This document shows, piece by piece, positions 12,401 to 25,835 of a stretch of 64,000 nucleotides of DNA. The position numbers and the translations under genes were made by a program. How positions within the stretch are numbered: position 1 is the first letter of the stretch; each line of letters starts with the position of its first letter. This stretch comes from Sialis fuliginosa (Eukaryota; Arthropoda; Insecta; Megaloptera; Sialidae), in assembly GCA_961205875.1 (NCBI GenBank), contig OY540813.1, forward strand, positions 22,973,001 through 23,037,000. Reading direction: 5' to 3'. The notes below the pieces were generated by a model. That model saw only the letters and a list, made by a program, of their open reading frames with translations. It was not told the DNA's origin and did not search any database.

Positions 12401-13215
12401 ACTAGTGCATTGAACCCGCTATTACCCAGGTTAATATCCACAAAATCATAGTGACCTAAAATATTTAACATGCCCACCCAACATGCCCACAACACACGGT
12501 TCATCACGAATTTTTTTCTGACTTCGTAAAATTTACACAAAATATCCACAAATTGTACACTTAATCCTTAAACTAAAAATATACATCTTAACCATTTTTA
12601 GTTTAAGTAACTAAGAAACCACAGTTTCTCCGTTTTTCCAGTAGCACCTAATCCTACTATATGTTAATCTATGTATCTATAAGTGAAAGGCGGAATAAAA
12701 TCCGTTCATTAGTTACGTGTAAAATTATATTTTCAAACTCTTTTGTATGAAAATCAAAAAATAAAAATAAATATGTTAGCAACAATCATAAATCAACAAT
12801 CATAATCAATTTCGATATTTTACCTTTCATGGAAGTGAAATGTTTCTTTATAGGTATTTCAATTTTCAATCAATATAGATATCTCAAAATTAACATAATA
12901 ATATGTGAAAAATCATCCAATTGTAACCTAAATTAATAAAATAAAATATTGAAACCGTAAATTATAGAATTCTGTATTTCACAGTACTTTGTTTTTATAT
13001 ACCTAAATGGCAGTTGTATGCTGTGACATCATGGAAACAATACACGACTTGATAAAGATTTTTTTAGTCTTTTGATGTTAAATCTTAGGTTTTCATAAAA
13101 TATTAATAACGACGATACTATCTAACTATTGGTGAAAACTGCATTGAATTCGGTTAAGCAATTCCCGATTCTATAAGCCTCTCACAAACGAAAATTCATT
13201 TTTATTCATCGAGAT
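12401..13215 (+). repeat. Dispersed repeat R1, copy 1
   Basis: About 800 bp, from GTGCATTGAACCCG through CATGCCCACCCAACATGCCC to TCTATAAGCCTC. It is matched in the same orientation by 30821-31550 in gene A intron 2. The tail (CCGATTCTATAAGCCTC, then CATTTTTAT) looks like the 3' end of an insect retroposon, but no coding domain remains. Confidence 0.6.
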
Positions 13216-13566
13216 CCAATTCAGCGCTCTGCATTTATGCTGTTTTATATAATTAAGGAGAGCCTTGAATTAAATACATAAGAGATATTCCTCTTAATTT
13301 AATTGAATCCCTTATTAAAGTCACCATACAGAGTATCGAGTTGTTATGAATTTGGTTTGGATTTTAATGTAGTAGTAATTATCTTTTCTATGGTCTATGT
13401 ACTTCTTAAACTTCAGTAGTCTACAGACTCCCATTCGAAAAATGATTATTTCTATTATAATATAAAATATAATTACAATTTCAATAAAAATAAAAATAAC
13501 TTTAAATGAAATATTCTAATGTATGTAAATAGATTCTTGTTTTTTTCCAAAATAATGTTGAAAATA

Positions 13567-14228
13567 AAATGGCCAAGTGCGTGTTGGACATGCAAATGAT
13601 AGAATTCCGTAGTCATTCTCACTAAGATTTATAAAAAAAGACTTACTTCAAAATTTTTCATAAATAATAATTTTTGCTACAGTATTCGTTATAATTTTCA
13701 TTGAAAGTACTAATTAAAAGCTACATTCTGGATTTTTTTTGCATCAATAATTTAGAAATTACAAGGGAGAGGGTTGCTCTGATAACCACATTGAAAAGCA
13801 AATATATCATGACTGAAGGGTTAAAATCAAAAGGTCATATAACATTTTTTGTTGCAATTTAGGAGACCTATTTAAAGATACCCTACTCAATAGGGTAAGT
13901 GAAAAAAAATGTGAGTTCAATTTTCAGTCTATAGGAGGGGGTCCAAAAATTTGTTGACATTGTTCGTTATAATTTTTAATGAAAATACTAACTAAAAGCT
14001 ACATTTTGAATGCAAATATATCGTGACTGAAGGGTTAAAATCTAATGATCCCAAAATATTTTTTGTTGCATTTTAGGACACCTATCTAAAGACACCTCAC
14101 TCAATGGGATATGTGAAAAACAATTTTTGAATATACTTTTCAGTCTATTTCATTATTTCTGTTTTTGGGTCATCAATCTAGAGCAAAATTATAAGGGTTC
14201 CTAGTTCTCTACAGAATCCTAAAAACGC
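13567..14228 (+). repeat. Dispersed repeat R2, copy 2
   Basis: It starts ATGGCCAAGTGCGTGTTGGA and ends CTCTACAGAATCCTAAAAA. It has three internal GTTCGTTATAATTTT-type blocks, as in copy 1 at 4812-5415. Confidence 0.6.
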
Positions 14229-14432
14229 TGAAAATAGTTTTTTTCTATTAAAATCAAGAATTCCCACCATAACGCTCATTCAGTCACGTGGTTTGTGTGA
14301 CGTTATAAATAAACGGATAGCGATTGAATGTTTTGACTGTATATGTATAGTATGTACGAATTCTGTTGTGTGACGTCATACTACTGCAAAACGCTTCTGA
14401 CGCGTTCCCAGTTAAACACATGTAGGTACAAT

Positions 14433-15230
14433 CATAGACATAGAGAATGGACAGTGCATTCTGTATTAACACAATGGTGTAACATGTGTTCAAAAAGTGA
14501 GAGAGATGCAGTGTAGTTTGGAATATATCTATCTCTTTTTCTAAGAATCTGATTGGTAGCTTACTATAGTTCAGGGTAGTATTTCTGTCCGATATCTTTT
14601 TGTATATGTATCTTGTGATTTTTGTGCAATGAGATTTTTATTAGAAAAGTAAATAATATAAACAATAAACATACTATAATGGTTCATATTTCATCGAGGA
14701 AATTAAAAAAAAAACATCAATTGATTTGATAGAAATTTGCAAAATTATGAACGGATATTCCGGGAAAATAACATTTTTGCTACCAAAAATATTAAATATA
14801 TATTAATAAAAAATAGTTTTAAATCAATTCCCATGTGGTTGCTACAAAATGATGAGGTGGATTGCACTTACAAACAGCACATATGTACAAGATTTACTTA
14901 ACAAAATTTTAAATGTTTTTTTTGATATTAGGTTACATTACGAAGCTATAAAAAGGAAGAACAAGATATTAAAATTGAGTCAAAAAATTCGAAACATATT
15001 ATTTAGAAATCAATAATTGTTTTTTTTAAATAGAATTTTTTTATAACGTTAATTATTTTTGTTTTTTAACCTCTTTATATATATATCTATGAATATTTTT
15101 AATATTCGGGGCCAAATAGTTACACTCCTGTTTAAAAAAGGACAAGTATATTCCAAACTTGTTTCTATTTCTTTCTTTTGATACGACTCTGTTTTCGAGT
15201 CAGATGCGTGGTCCATTCTCTATGTCTATG
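14433..15230. mobile_element. Putative terminal-inverted-repeat element
   Basis: CATAGACATAGAGAATGGAC at 14433 is inverted as GTCCATTCTCTATGTCTATG ending at 15230, 798 bp apart. The target duplication is unclear. The interior is A+T-rich with no convincing coding frame. Confidence 0.5.
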
Positions 15231-15654
15231 GATACATCATATTTAACTCACGGTCATCACGGCTTGCAGCAACGTTGTGCGCCTTATGAGTGCGCACCTG
15301 GATGTAAAATTTACTACATATTATGAGTTTACGCAATTTTTAAGTTATATTTGAATCATATTTGGCCAAACAAATTATACATTTGTAGATGACAGATGAT
15401 GAAAAATTTAACTAATGGTGCAATGTAAAGTTTGCATAGACATGAATTCTGTACTAGTATCTATGGATTAGCTATGGAATTTAGAGCAGCGACACTTCAA
15501 TTAATTGTAACACAGTTGGCATCTTTCACCGTACAAAATAATTTTCATAACATCATCACTGTTTTAATACCGTTGGTATTTACCTACAACGCGTGCGCGA
15601 ACCTGTCAGTCATCAACAAACTTCAAAAGAACTGTCATATAAGTTTGATATCTC

Positions 15655-15795
15655 ATTTGAAAGTGCTTGCTAGCTAGCAAATTTGCTAGCTCCTTTATAA
15701 GTACCGGATATTAGACTCCCAGTAGATAGCGTTAGCTAGAAGCAAATTTGCGTGCAAATTCTTTATAATACCGGGCATAAATCATTGATAAAAAT
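15655..15795 (+). repeat. Dispersed repeat R7, copy 1
   Basis: GAAAGTGCTTGCTAGCTAGC with AAATTTGCTAGCTCCTTTAT is repeated with few changes at about 41658-41715. The pattern AGCAAATTTGC recurs within copy 1. Confidence 0.45.
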
Positions 15796-17811
15796 CATAC
15801 AACTGTCATTTAAGTTTTTGTTCTCTGTAATATCGTTTGGTAAGGTTTTTTATATTTATATTACCGGACATTAATCCGTTAAGTATGAGGGAGAAGCTAT
15901 CCGTGGGTTAAATATAGCCTTAACAATTGTTTATATGTATGTACTCGTGTGCATACTATGTATATTGTTATACAAATGAATAAAACAATTCTATTTTTAA
16001 TGAGTGTCCATATCGGAAATCGGTGTTTATGTGTCAATTTGATTTTTTCCAAATGTTCTTAAAATTGTAAGTTTCGAACAAATAAACAAAACAATTTAAA
16101 CGTGCACTATAATAATATCCAAGTACCCAAAAATTATCTTAGAATTTGTGAAACAAAAATGGCAATACAAATTATTAGGCATTCTTTTATTTTGATTTTG
16201 CTTTAATTTAATCTAGAATTCTATTATTACATTTTATTAATTTTATTTAAGTCATATGGCCTGGCCATAAAATATAATAGCCAACATTTTTACAACTAAA
16301 TACGGTACTAAAAAATTAAAATTAAAATATGAGTTGAAATACCTATACAAATTATTACATAGACAGTATGTATTCATAAAGCAAGTAATATCTTGGCTAA
16401 ACTTTGCAATAAACTAGACAATAATATAACAAAACAAATTACTGTACTATGGAGGTTTAATTGTTATATAGCATGCAATTCATTGATCATTATCAGCTAT
16501 TCAGAAATAAAAATTTTATTGAAAAAAATAAGTAGATATAGGTCAATAAAAGTTGTAAAAATATCTTTTTCAATAGATTATTTTTTTTCATCATGAACTG
16601 CTTTATTTTATTTTTACTTATCTAATTTGGCTGATAATAGAAGTGAATTTAAAACGTTGATTATTACGTTTCATCGGCTTAAAAACTACCAAAATTCGAC
16701 ATATTTAACTTCGACATCAAAACTAACAAACAATTAAATAAACAATAACGCTAATAGGCTGTCTAAATGAGTCTAGCGACTCGATAGACAAAACACACCT
16801 AAATAAAAAAAAAAAAAAACTTTGACATCAACAGAAAATTAAAACCTATCAATATTTTTCAAAACGAACTATTTTTAAATAATTTAAAATTATAAAAATG
16901 TCAGGTATGTTAACGTTACACGTTTAGTTTATTGCACATATGTAATATATCTGTGTGTCTATCTGCAAATTCAAAATATTGTTGCATAAAATAGTAATTT
17001 TAATGTTCATATTTTGTGTTTAAGTATAAAGCACAAAACTTTAATGTGTGCATAAAATAATAAATTAAATACTCGTTGTCAGTGTATAAAATAATGCACG
17101 CTTAAATTTTATCCGTAAATAAACATCACATCAGTGGCTCTTAAACTTTGGCACACCAATTAATATAATATGTATACTTAAAAATTATAACTTACATTAC
17201 AAACTTTTTTACTATTGGCTATTTTTTGGATTCATATTAAACAGTACTCTGTAAGTTATATTGGGTATAAAAAAATCTGAGTTGTAATTGTAATTAACGA
17301 GAAAGAAAAGCCCGAAATCACAACCAATTCAGAAGAGCTGTAAAATAAATATGTAATTTGATTTTATGGGAAGCGTACGTGAAAAAAATTTGAACTATGT
17401 AGGTCAATCGATTTTTCTAGGTACCTATAGTGATTTTTGGCTCATGATGGCGAGTTAAATTATTTTACTCACGCTTGGCGGGTCACGTTCGTGTTACGAT
17501 TGTATTTGTATTGAAATAAATAAAAATATTCCAATCTATTAATATATCGGAATAAATATATAACAAATTGAAATTTCATTTGTACTTAAAGTATTGATTT
17601 TTAAATAATTTATGTAGTATTTTATAATATAAATTCACCTCACTTTCCCCTACCCCCTACCAAATATTTTTTTCAAAATTTTAACATATATGAAGATATG
17701 TATACTTCAATGAGGCCATAACATTGCATGTTTAGTTCAAATATTAAGTTTATAGCTAATATTATATTTTACGACATATTTTGCTGAGACAAAAGACGGG
17801 CAGGCGCAGTG

Positions 17812-17930
17812 GTGTAACTACAAGTTTAGGGCCCCTGGAAATTTTTTAAGATGGGGCCTTACTATTGAGAAGATGGTGACCAAAATAATGTTACTGGATA
17901 CGTCGCGGGCCCCTGCTTTTTGTCAGTGCC
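17812..17930. repeat. MITE-end-like fragment
   Basis: GCAGTGGTGTAACTAC followed by GGGCCCCTGG resembles the ends of common insect hAT-type repeats. Related CAGTGGCGGATTAGG-like pieces lie at about 9083, 49182 and 51414. Boundaries could not be set. Confidence 0.35.
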
Positions 17931-18386
17931 ACCTTTTTTGTTTAAAAAAGGTACAATACATGTATAATTATGCAAACTAATCTAGAATTAATAAATAGTG
18001 AAAAAACCTACAATGAAAAATATAATCAAAAAAATGACCAATACAAGTAAAGTATTGGTCTTAATTTATCAAAATCTACTCTTTTCATTCAAATGGGTAA
18101 CTGCCAAATTCAGTACATTGATAAAAAAATGTATTACTTCTTTTATTACTACCATAGAGATGTAGTACCTAATATAACTGAAGTGATAACTCAATGTTAT
18201 TGACATCAGTAAACATCCGTTTCCGGTTTAGTGATGGTTTTCAAAAATAGGAGGTGTCCATCTACAGTATACAAGAACCTTAAATTTAAAATTTCATGTT
18301 TGTAAGTCTCACCGTTTTTGCTGTACAGCGTTCACAGACACACAGACAGACGCCATTGAGATAATGGTCGTACGTGATTCTAACCC

Positions 18387-18619
18387 TTGGTTGCAGAAAG
18401 CATAATTAACAACAATTAGTTAATCAGTTGTTTTCAAACCATGATTAATGTTAATTCTAAACTTATTTTCGATTTGTAAATGAACAATTCACTAAATATG
18501 ATCATTTTTTATCTTATAAAATTTATCATAACTGTGATTGTTTTTTAGAATTAACGTAATAATGGTTTTAAAACAACTGATTAACTAATCGTGATTAATT
18601 TTGCTTTATGCAACCCGAG
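18387..18619. mobile_element. Hairpin MITE
   Basis: GGTTGCAGAAAGCATAATTA near 18389 pairs with AATTTTGCTTTATGCAACC ending at about 18615. The inner arms (AGTTAATCAGTTGTTTT and AAACAACTGATTAACT) also match. No clear target duplication. Confidence 0.55.
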
Positions 18620-18952
18620 GAGAGACTCTCAAAACGTGTTATTCCGTTGTAATCTCGAGTTCGAATTTTTTTATGATCACTATACTTTACTATACAGTAC
18701 ATTTCATGTAGGTATGTATAAAAAATATTCAATAAATTCAGTATTTTTGATCACATAACTTGTTTCGACCCCTGTAGTTTTTGATTGATAGGTTCTCTAT
18801 AATTAATTCATAGACTAGGGAATACTAAAAATAAAATCTCTAATTTGATTTTACGCGAACCGTGCGTGAAAAAGATTTAAACTATATTGATTGCGTGTAT
18901 ATGCCCAGTCCGTTTTACTCTTATTCAATTCGTGTACACTCTCGCTTCATAC

Positions 18953-18977
18953 ACCCACACACACACACACACACACA
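18953..18977. repeat. CA microsatellite
   Basis: A run of CA dinucleotides, slightly interrupted at the left end. Confidence 0.8.
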
Positions 18978-20594
18978 TACCCATCTGCAAAGGATGTTTA
19001 GTCACTTACTCACACTATGACCGAGAGGACGCGCGTTCGTGCTAAAGGACAAATAACTTTAAATATTTAAAGATACGATAAAGTTTCTTTAAACAGTTGT
19101 GAAGTTATGTACAAGTGAAGTATCAACATAAGTAATTTTTTTGTTGTAAAATAAAATAAATGTATTTTAGTGGGAGTTTAAATTTTTGTGATAAAATAAA
19201 TAAATATGTTTAATAAAAAATTACTGAATTAAGTATTTATTAGTATCTTTGGTTTCAACGATCTTATATACTAAAATACCTAAGTAAATCTATTTTATTA
19301 GAAAATAGGAATACCTAATTGATATTTTTCTTATACGTACTTTAAATGTTCTTCCTTTATATGCACTTGGTGTAAATCAATTATCTTAAAGTATAAATTA
19401 CTTCTAGGTTCTTAGGCTTTTGGTCAGTGATATCCTCACCAAAATCAGTTCAGTAATTTTCGTGTCAAGTCGGAACAAACAAACAGATCAAATGATAAAA
19501 ATTCTAAAAACAATAAAAATATTACCTATAAAATGACAAAAAAATTATATTTTAGTATTGATGATGTATATTTCCAACAGTACAAAAATTTATATATTTG
19601 TTATATATAAATCCTTACATAATTTAATACTTAAATAAATACATTTAAATATTTTAAGAAAAAAAAATTCAGTCTTAAAATTTACATGACAGGCACTAAG
19701 GACTAAGATCAATACGCCAAAACTTTATTTTTTCTTTCAAACTTTATAATATACAAATATGACATTTTTCATCAGGTTTTTACATTTCTTTTGATAAATA
19801 AACAATCTTTGTCATTTGTATAACAATTTCTAAATATTTAAAAATATATGGAAAAGAAATAAACATTTCAATATGGTTTAGTCGTAAACGTCTCTTTTCA
19901 AAAAAATGTTATTATATCTTTCAATTAATTAATTAATTAATTAAAAATTTAGATAAAATAATAATAATAATAGTTAACACAAACAACAATTATGTATTAC
20001 GTAAATTATAGATAAGGTACCTACTACATACATGTGCGCACACTTCAATATACAAATATATAGAGTGATAAGAAAGTCCCTAGACAATGTTTAAATACTC
20101 ATAAAATTTAACTAATAATCGTTACTGAATAACAAAAAAATATTATAATTAAAAAATTTCTTTTTTTTCCATATGAAACATTGAATAAATTAAAAAAAAA
20201 AAAAAAAAATCATAAGTGTATACAAAAAAAAACCTAATAGGATTAGATATAAGCTTATTAAATTTTGAACCGGGAGTCTAATAAAATATTGTTTTTAGTT
20301 TGGAAATTTGACAATTCTTATCGGGACACAATAGGACTCTCTTTTCTGTTATTTCTAATCCAGCGTGCCCTTTGATTAAGCGAATCTTGAGTAACATATG
20401 GGCTTATAAGAAGTGACCCTAGACCTAAAAAGCAAATTTATTTTTGAAATGCATTCTTAAATTATTCGATTGTTTCCAGACTTTTTGGACATCTTGTATA
20501 ATTAAATGTCCTAAGTAAAATTAAAGTCTCTTCACAATTACTTATATGGGCAACTTAAGTATCTTTTAGGTGGTATATTTAAAAAAATATTATA

Positions 20595-21128
20595 AGGTAG
20601 TAACACCAGTCTTGGCAAGGACCCCAGTAATGGCAAATTTTTAATTAAATGTACTGAATTAGAAATATTAATCTATATAAGTACATTTAACTGTCTTACA
20701 GCGTGATTTGATGATTATCGGCCAATAGGTGTCAAAATTGTGGATATTTAACTAATTATTAGTATAATTTATTAATTAATTATTGTATTATCATAACAAC
20801 TGCTTTACATTGTTTCTTTGACGATTTTTTTTATATGTTTTGTGTCGTAGTATTTATCATTTTGTAAACATAAGTAAGTGTTCATCAATGAGTGCTCATT
20901 ACTAGTTTTATCTTTGCCATTACTGGAGAAAAAACATGAATAAAATAAAAGGTTATAATTTAAAAAACAAACTATATTTGCGGGCTTTGGTAATTAAATT
21001 GATTTAATAAAGAGTTACTTGTTCTGTTAGTAACATGAGTTCATGGGAATTATAAAGAAAAACAAGCTCATTAATCCAAAAATAACGAAAACTTGCTCTT
21101 ATAGCGCCCATAACTGGTGCCTTTACCT
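20595..21128. mobile_element. Terminal-inverted-repeat element flanked by TATA
   Basis: AAGGTAGTAACACCAGT at the left and ACTGGTGCCTTTACCT at the right are inverted copies. Both sides carry TATA (20591-20594 and 21129-21132), consistent with a TA-type target duplication. About 534 bp, non-coding. Confidence 0.55.
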
Positions 21129-22528
21129 TATATGAGTATCGAAATTTGTATAGATGGTATGTAGTTTTATTTCATACATTTCTTATAATTCTGTAAAATA
21201 GCATAGACCTAATTTGAAAGTTCTATTTACCTACCGAGGGTGACACCCTAGAGATTCTAGACTAGATAAAACTTCAAACTAAAAGTAAAAGCATGTATAA
21301 ACAACGAATAGCAAACAATAAATAACATCTCTTAAAATTCATATTTTGTGTTGTGACATCAATTTTACGGTTTACTGTCATTTTTTTAACAGCTTTATTT
21401 TTGTATGTACAAACAATTAGATAGATAATATATTACATTGAAAACAGACATCTGCAGTGGTCAGTTAGAATTTATTTTTGGTTAAAAAAAATTGCAGGTC
21501 CGTAATTAAGATATTTAACGTTAGTTACTAAGTAAGTCACTCAGTTGTATATGGTGAATCCACTATAACCAAATACTCGAGTACAAAAAATTTCAAATAC
21601 ACAAAATATGGATTCTTTCCAGAAAAGTATAAAAAATCGTTTTGCCAATAACTTGAATAATATGTTATTTTATTTTAGAACTGTGAGCAAGTACAAAAAA
21701 ATTACTTCCAAATTTCCAATAAATATATAAAAGAATAAGTAGGTACTTATAAATGTAAGTATTTTTGAAATAAAAATAATTGAATAATAATACTTTTATT
21801 TGAAATGTACTTGTATCAGCCATATGACTTCATGTAAAGTATACTTAAAAAACATGGAGTTCCTCAACTGTGGGCAAACACTAGTCAAGACTATGATTTT
21901 ATCAATTCAAAATTTTGTACACGTTATGAATTCTACTTGTATAATTATATCAACACTTCCCAAAAACAGGAGAATATAGTATTTATATACCTGTTTTAGT
22001 TAAAATTACATTTTTTTGATAAAAAAAAACATGATAATTAATTGTTTTTAATCAATCGGCAGGAAATATTTAACCACAAAATAAAAATATATAAAAATAT
22101 CACACACGTATCTATACATTTAAAAATGTACTTTTTTTTGTTAAATTATATCACATTAGAATTGCGAAATCATGACCTAATTTTGTTATACAGGGTATGC
22201 TACATTTTCTGTTATATCAATATCATATTTGCGATAAAAATATTCGATTTTGAAGTATTTATTTTTAATCATTATTTTTAGTATATTTTTGTTTCGTAAC
22301 TCGATGTGAACCGGAAAATTCATGGCTCACGCCCAACTCGAGCTTAAATCAGATTTTTTTATATAAAGCCTGTATTACACTTAACACAATATTTTCAACA
22401 ATTTCTCTAACTTAATCAGCAATACTAACTTAAAGTTATAAAATAACAAAACCTTAAAGAAACATATAATTATTATTAATAATTAATATAATATCTTACA
22501 AAATAGCATAGTATGTATTAATCTTGTA

Positions 22529-23409
22529 TGGGGAGAGTGGGGTAATTACGAACTCGGGGTAATCGCGAATTCAGTGGTTTCAGTGTGTTATAAGAGGAAA
22601 GCTAATGTTCTCTCTGCACTTACCGAAAGTTAGGCTTAAGTTTAGTATCGAACCAGGTCAGTGTTGATCACGCTCATAGTACAAAGTAAGCTTAATTCCA
22701 TTTTGATATCATATTTCATTTCATTTTTTAATAAAATAAAAGTCATGTAATAACTGATATCTAATTAATATAAATGCGATTAAGTAATGCTCAAGTAAGC
22801 CTCGATCAATTACTGGATATATGATTCTAACCTCAAAAAAAGATTTTAATTTTTGCAAGCTCATGGGGGTAATGACGAACGAATTAAATGGGGTAATTCC
22901 GAACGTTGTAAAAAAAGACTGATGAAAATTAAAACTGTAAAAAGTGCGATGAATCGCAGCAATTTTAAAGAAAATAATCAAAAGAAGAAGTGCCAAGTAA
23001 AAAACAAGAAGAAACGAAGATATTGATAAAGAAAATATTTATTTTTGTTATTATAATGAATAATATCAAGATCCTCCTGTTGAAGACTAGGTAATGTGCT
23101 ACAAGTGAAATTTATGGGCACATGATAAGTGTATCAGTGGTCAAAGTACATCCAGAGGCTTTCGCTGTGACTTTTGTATCAATTAGGTTTAATTATACCA
23201 CTGTTAGTGATTACCCCATGCTAGTCGAGTAATCACGATCACCAAAATTTTTTTTTAAAGTTAATTCTTATATTTTATTAAACTTGATAATGAAAATTTA
23301 TAATTAATAGATTATAAATGATAATACACAATACATATATTGGTTTCTTACTCAGGTTTTAATTTATTTGATTTTTTCCTTAGGTGCACGTAACTACCCC
23401 ACGCTCCCC
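22529..23409 (+). mobile_element. Degenerate pogo-like (Tc1/mariner-type) transposon with broken transposase tail
   Basis: The ends TGGGGAGAGTGGGGTAATTA and TAACTACCCCACGCTCCCC are inverted copies flanked by TA (22527-22528 and 23410-23411). Around 23042-23180 on the + strand, a frame interrupted by stops still shows a PHD-like cysteine pattern (FCYY, then VMCYK, LWAHDKCISG and FRCDFC). This is typical of the C-terminal finger of some pogo/jerky-type transposases. There are stops at the expected tryptophan and second-cysteine positions, so it cannot make protein. GGGGTAATNNCGAAC recurs internally. Confidence 0.6.
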
Positions 23410-23744
23410 TACTGTAAAAAAATTATCAATTGCGCAACGTTAATATCCCTATAAATTACCAAAAAAATGACAAATATGTTTTATTTTCGTCAAGAAATCG
23501 AGCGTGTAATTGAACGAAAAATTGATAAGTGTACGTAATACAGGCTTAAACTTTTATCCAAAATAAACATAAAATGTATCTATTAAAGTTTTATATTTGT
23601 ATTTGTTTTGTAAACACATTTGGTGACATTTTTTAAGTTGTTTGGTTCGGCACTTTTTTATAAATTTAATGTTATAAATATTAAAAACATTGTCTGACTA
23701 ATTCTAAGAACTTTTCATCCTTTGCAAAATTTTCAAAAAGTTGA

Positions 23745-24030
23745 TCCTTTAGAATTTAGAAGATAAACATAAAAATAAACATAAACATAAAAAGTTTCGG
23801 TGCCGTTTGGAGCAAAAATTATGGATTTTTGTAGTTTGCACTCTTTACAACTTTTGATCAGCTTACTTACTATCATTTTCATAAAAAAATTCAAGTAAAA
23901 GGTAAAATTCATTGTTTGGGGTCCTTTCTTTTGTTCTACTGCTGAAATGGATCATTTGTAGATACGGGTTTATTAACAAAAATCAATTGTTTTAATGTTC
24001 TCGACAACTCCTGAAACGATATGTTTACGG
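23745..24030 (-). repeat. Dispersed repeat R3, copy 1 (minus orientation)
   Basis: The inverse of 58335-58640: the shared text in + orientation of the other copy begins GTGTCCCGTAAACAT, followed by CAGGAGTTGTCGAGAA. The ends resemble short TA-type MITEs. Confidence 0.55.
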
Positions 24031-24092
24031 GACATCTATTTTAAAATAAAATTTGTAGAGAATAATATTACCAAAAAAAAAGAAATTAAAAA

Positions 24093-24362
24093 TTGACAAA
24101 AGTAAACATTCTTCGTTTGCAAGATCATTTTCAAAAATGGGATGTTTTTTCCGAGATGAAAATGAATCTTAAATATAAAATTCGACTCTTTTATGATTTG
24201 TCATTTTCGAGTTATACAACGTTTAAACAGATTCATCATTGCGCGATGAATATAGTAAGAATGGATTCAGGAAGGTCAAAAGAGATGTTTTCATCAAATT
24301 TCGAATTCGAAAAAAATAGGTTTAACAATACTTACTTATACATAGTCGTATAAGAAAGTAAA
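24093..24362 (+). repeat. Dispersed repeat R4 fragment
   Basis: ATGGATTCAGGAAGGTCAAA and a tail CGTATAAGAAAGTAAAA recur at 33560-33868, 40826-41000, 58010-58100 and partly at 18215-18370. The 86-codon frame within it is not a gene. Confidence 0.5.
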
Positions 24363-25805
24363 ATATATCGAATGAAACAAGTACCTGTACTAAAGGAGAG
24401 GCACCTTAATATTTGAAATATATGTAAACATGATACTGTTGACATATTACCTTTGACTTATCTAAACAAACGCCAGAATGTGTTAATGTAAAATGAAATA
24501 TTTATTCAATAATGTCTATATCTTATCATTACATTTCTATGCAAACATAAAACTAGATACTGCTTTTAAAGACCGTTACTTTACATATGTTTGTTGATAA
24601 TCATTAGCCATAGAAGAGTTTCACGTAAAAATTATACTAACAATAGCTATTAAAACATTATATTCATACTCTGTAAATAAAAATGTATTATACATTAATA
24701 TAATTATAAAAAGTGGTACAACTAACAAGGACTATTTTTTGCAGTAACTGTTAATGTTAATATTGAGTCATCTCTCAATACAGTAATAGACAAGTGCTGT
24801 CTCTCGTGTTTGTTTTTTATGTTGTAGAATAATATAGGGACATTTATAATAACGTATAAATACCTGAAATAATAAATATGCATATTATGAACATATCTGT
24901 ATTACGGAAGCATTTAACAATGTGGGTGTGTGTGTGTTTTTTGTTAACATATTTTATAAAGAATAATCACGACCATGTTTGTTATTAAATATATTGGCGG
25001 GAAAAACTATTTGTGTTTGGTTCTTGCCATCACATGTGACAGAACAGGTTTAATAGATGGTGATAATAAACGAACACGTTAATTTTTAAACTAATATATT
25101 TATAAAAGTAATATTGTAGTTGATTTAAAACAGTTTTATAAACAAATTAAAAGTGGAACGAGATTGTAAATTTTTTTAACTCGAATCATAAAATAATTTT
25201 TTATTTGCTATTATCCGTAAAATTTTCGTATTTTATGTAAGGGAGTAATAGTATTACCATTGAAACTCGCCAGTTTGGTGGTCAGTCAGTAGCATAGTTA
25301 TGTATTAGAAGCAAACATATACCGGGTGTTCAAAATAAAATGTTACTAACTTTTATTTTAGAGGGGTGTCAATATTATATTTTTAATATTTCATTTCTGT
25401 GTCAGGTTTTTTATTTTTGTTTTGAGGAGGGGTTTTTACGTGAAAAAATATCAAACTTTTGTCTGAAACACTTTTTCGTTCGGGGTGATTTTTAAAAGTG
25501 TTTCAGCAAATAAATGTAATGGACGCGAATTTTGTCATTAAAATAAATTAATTTAAATAAAAAGTGCAACAGACAAAATGTTGTTTTAAATAATGTTTAA
25601 TTTAAAACTGTTAAAAATATTTGTTGAGGTATAAAATAGTTGTTAAAGAAAAAAATAAAACGGATACATAATAAAAATTACAATACAGTTACAGTTTTTG
25701 CAACAGTTGAAAAATTATTTCTCCAAATTTTTTATTAAAATAGCAGTATTTTTTTCGTAGGTATTATTCTCCAATTTGACGATACTTAATCAGATCATAT
25801 AAAAA

Positions 25806-25829
25806 ATGAAAACAGTTAAAAAAAATTAG
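25806..25829 (+). promoter_or_regulatory. Upstream ORF in the 5' leader of gene A
   Basis: A seven-codon ORF (MKTVKKN, stop TAG) ends six bases before the gene A start codon. A TCAGA motif (initiator-like) lies at about 25790. The tandem copy B has the same ATG but one A fewer, which changes where the uORF ends. Whether it is in the mRNA is inferred from position only. Confidence 0.35.
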
Positions 25830-25835
25830 TTTAAA

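Larger units (their letters stand above)
15796..25800. other. Intergenic region before gene A
   Basis: Apart from the listed repeats (hairpin MITE, TATA-flanked element, pogo-like relic, R3 and R4) I see nothing coding. There are no Mth TM-exon motifs (MLISVPF, DIWWTF, YAWGVP), and a (TTAA/ATTA) run lies at about 19923-19942. Confidence 0.55.

Noticed and set aside
22721-22996. 91-codon minus-strand frame
   Set aside because: It falls inside the pogo-like relic on the strand opposite to the transposase remnant.
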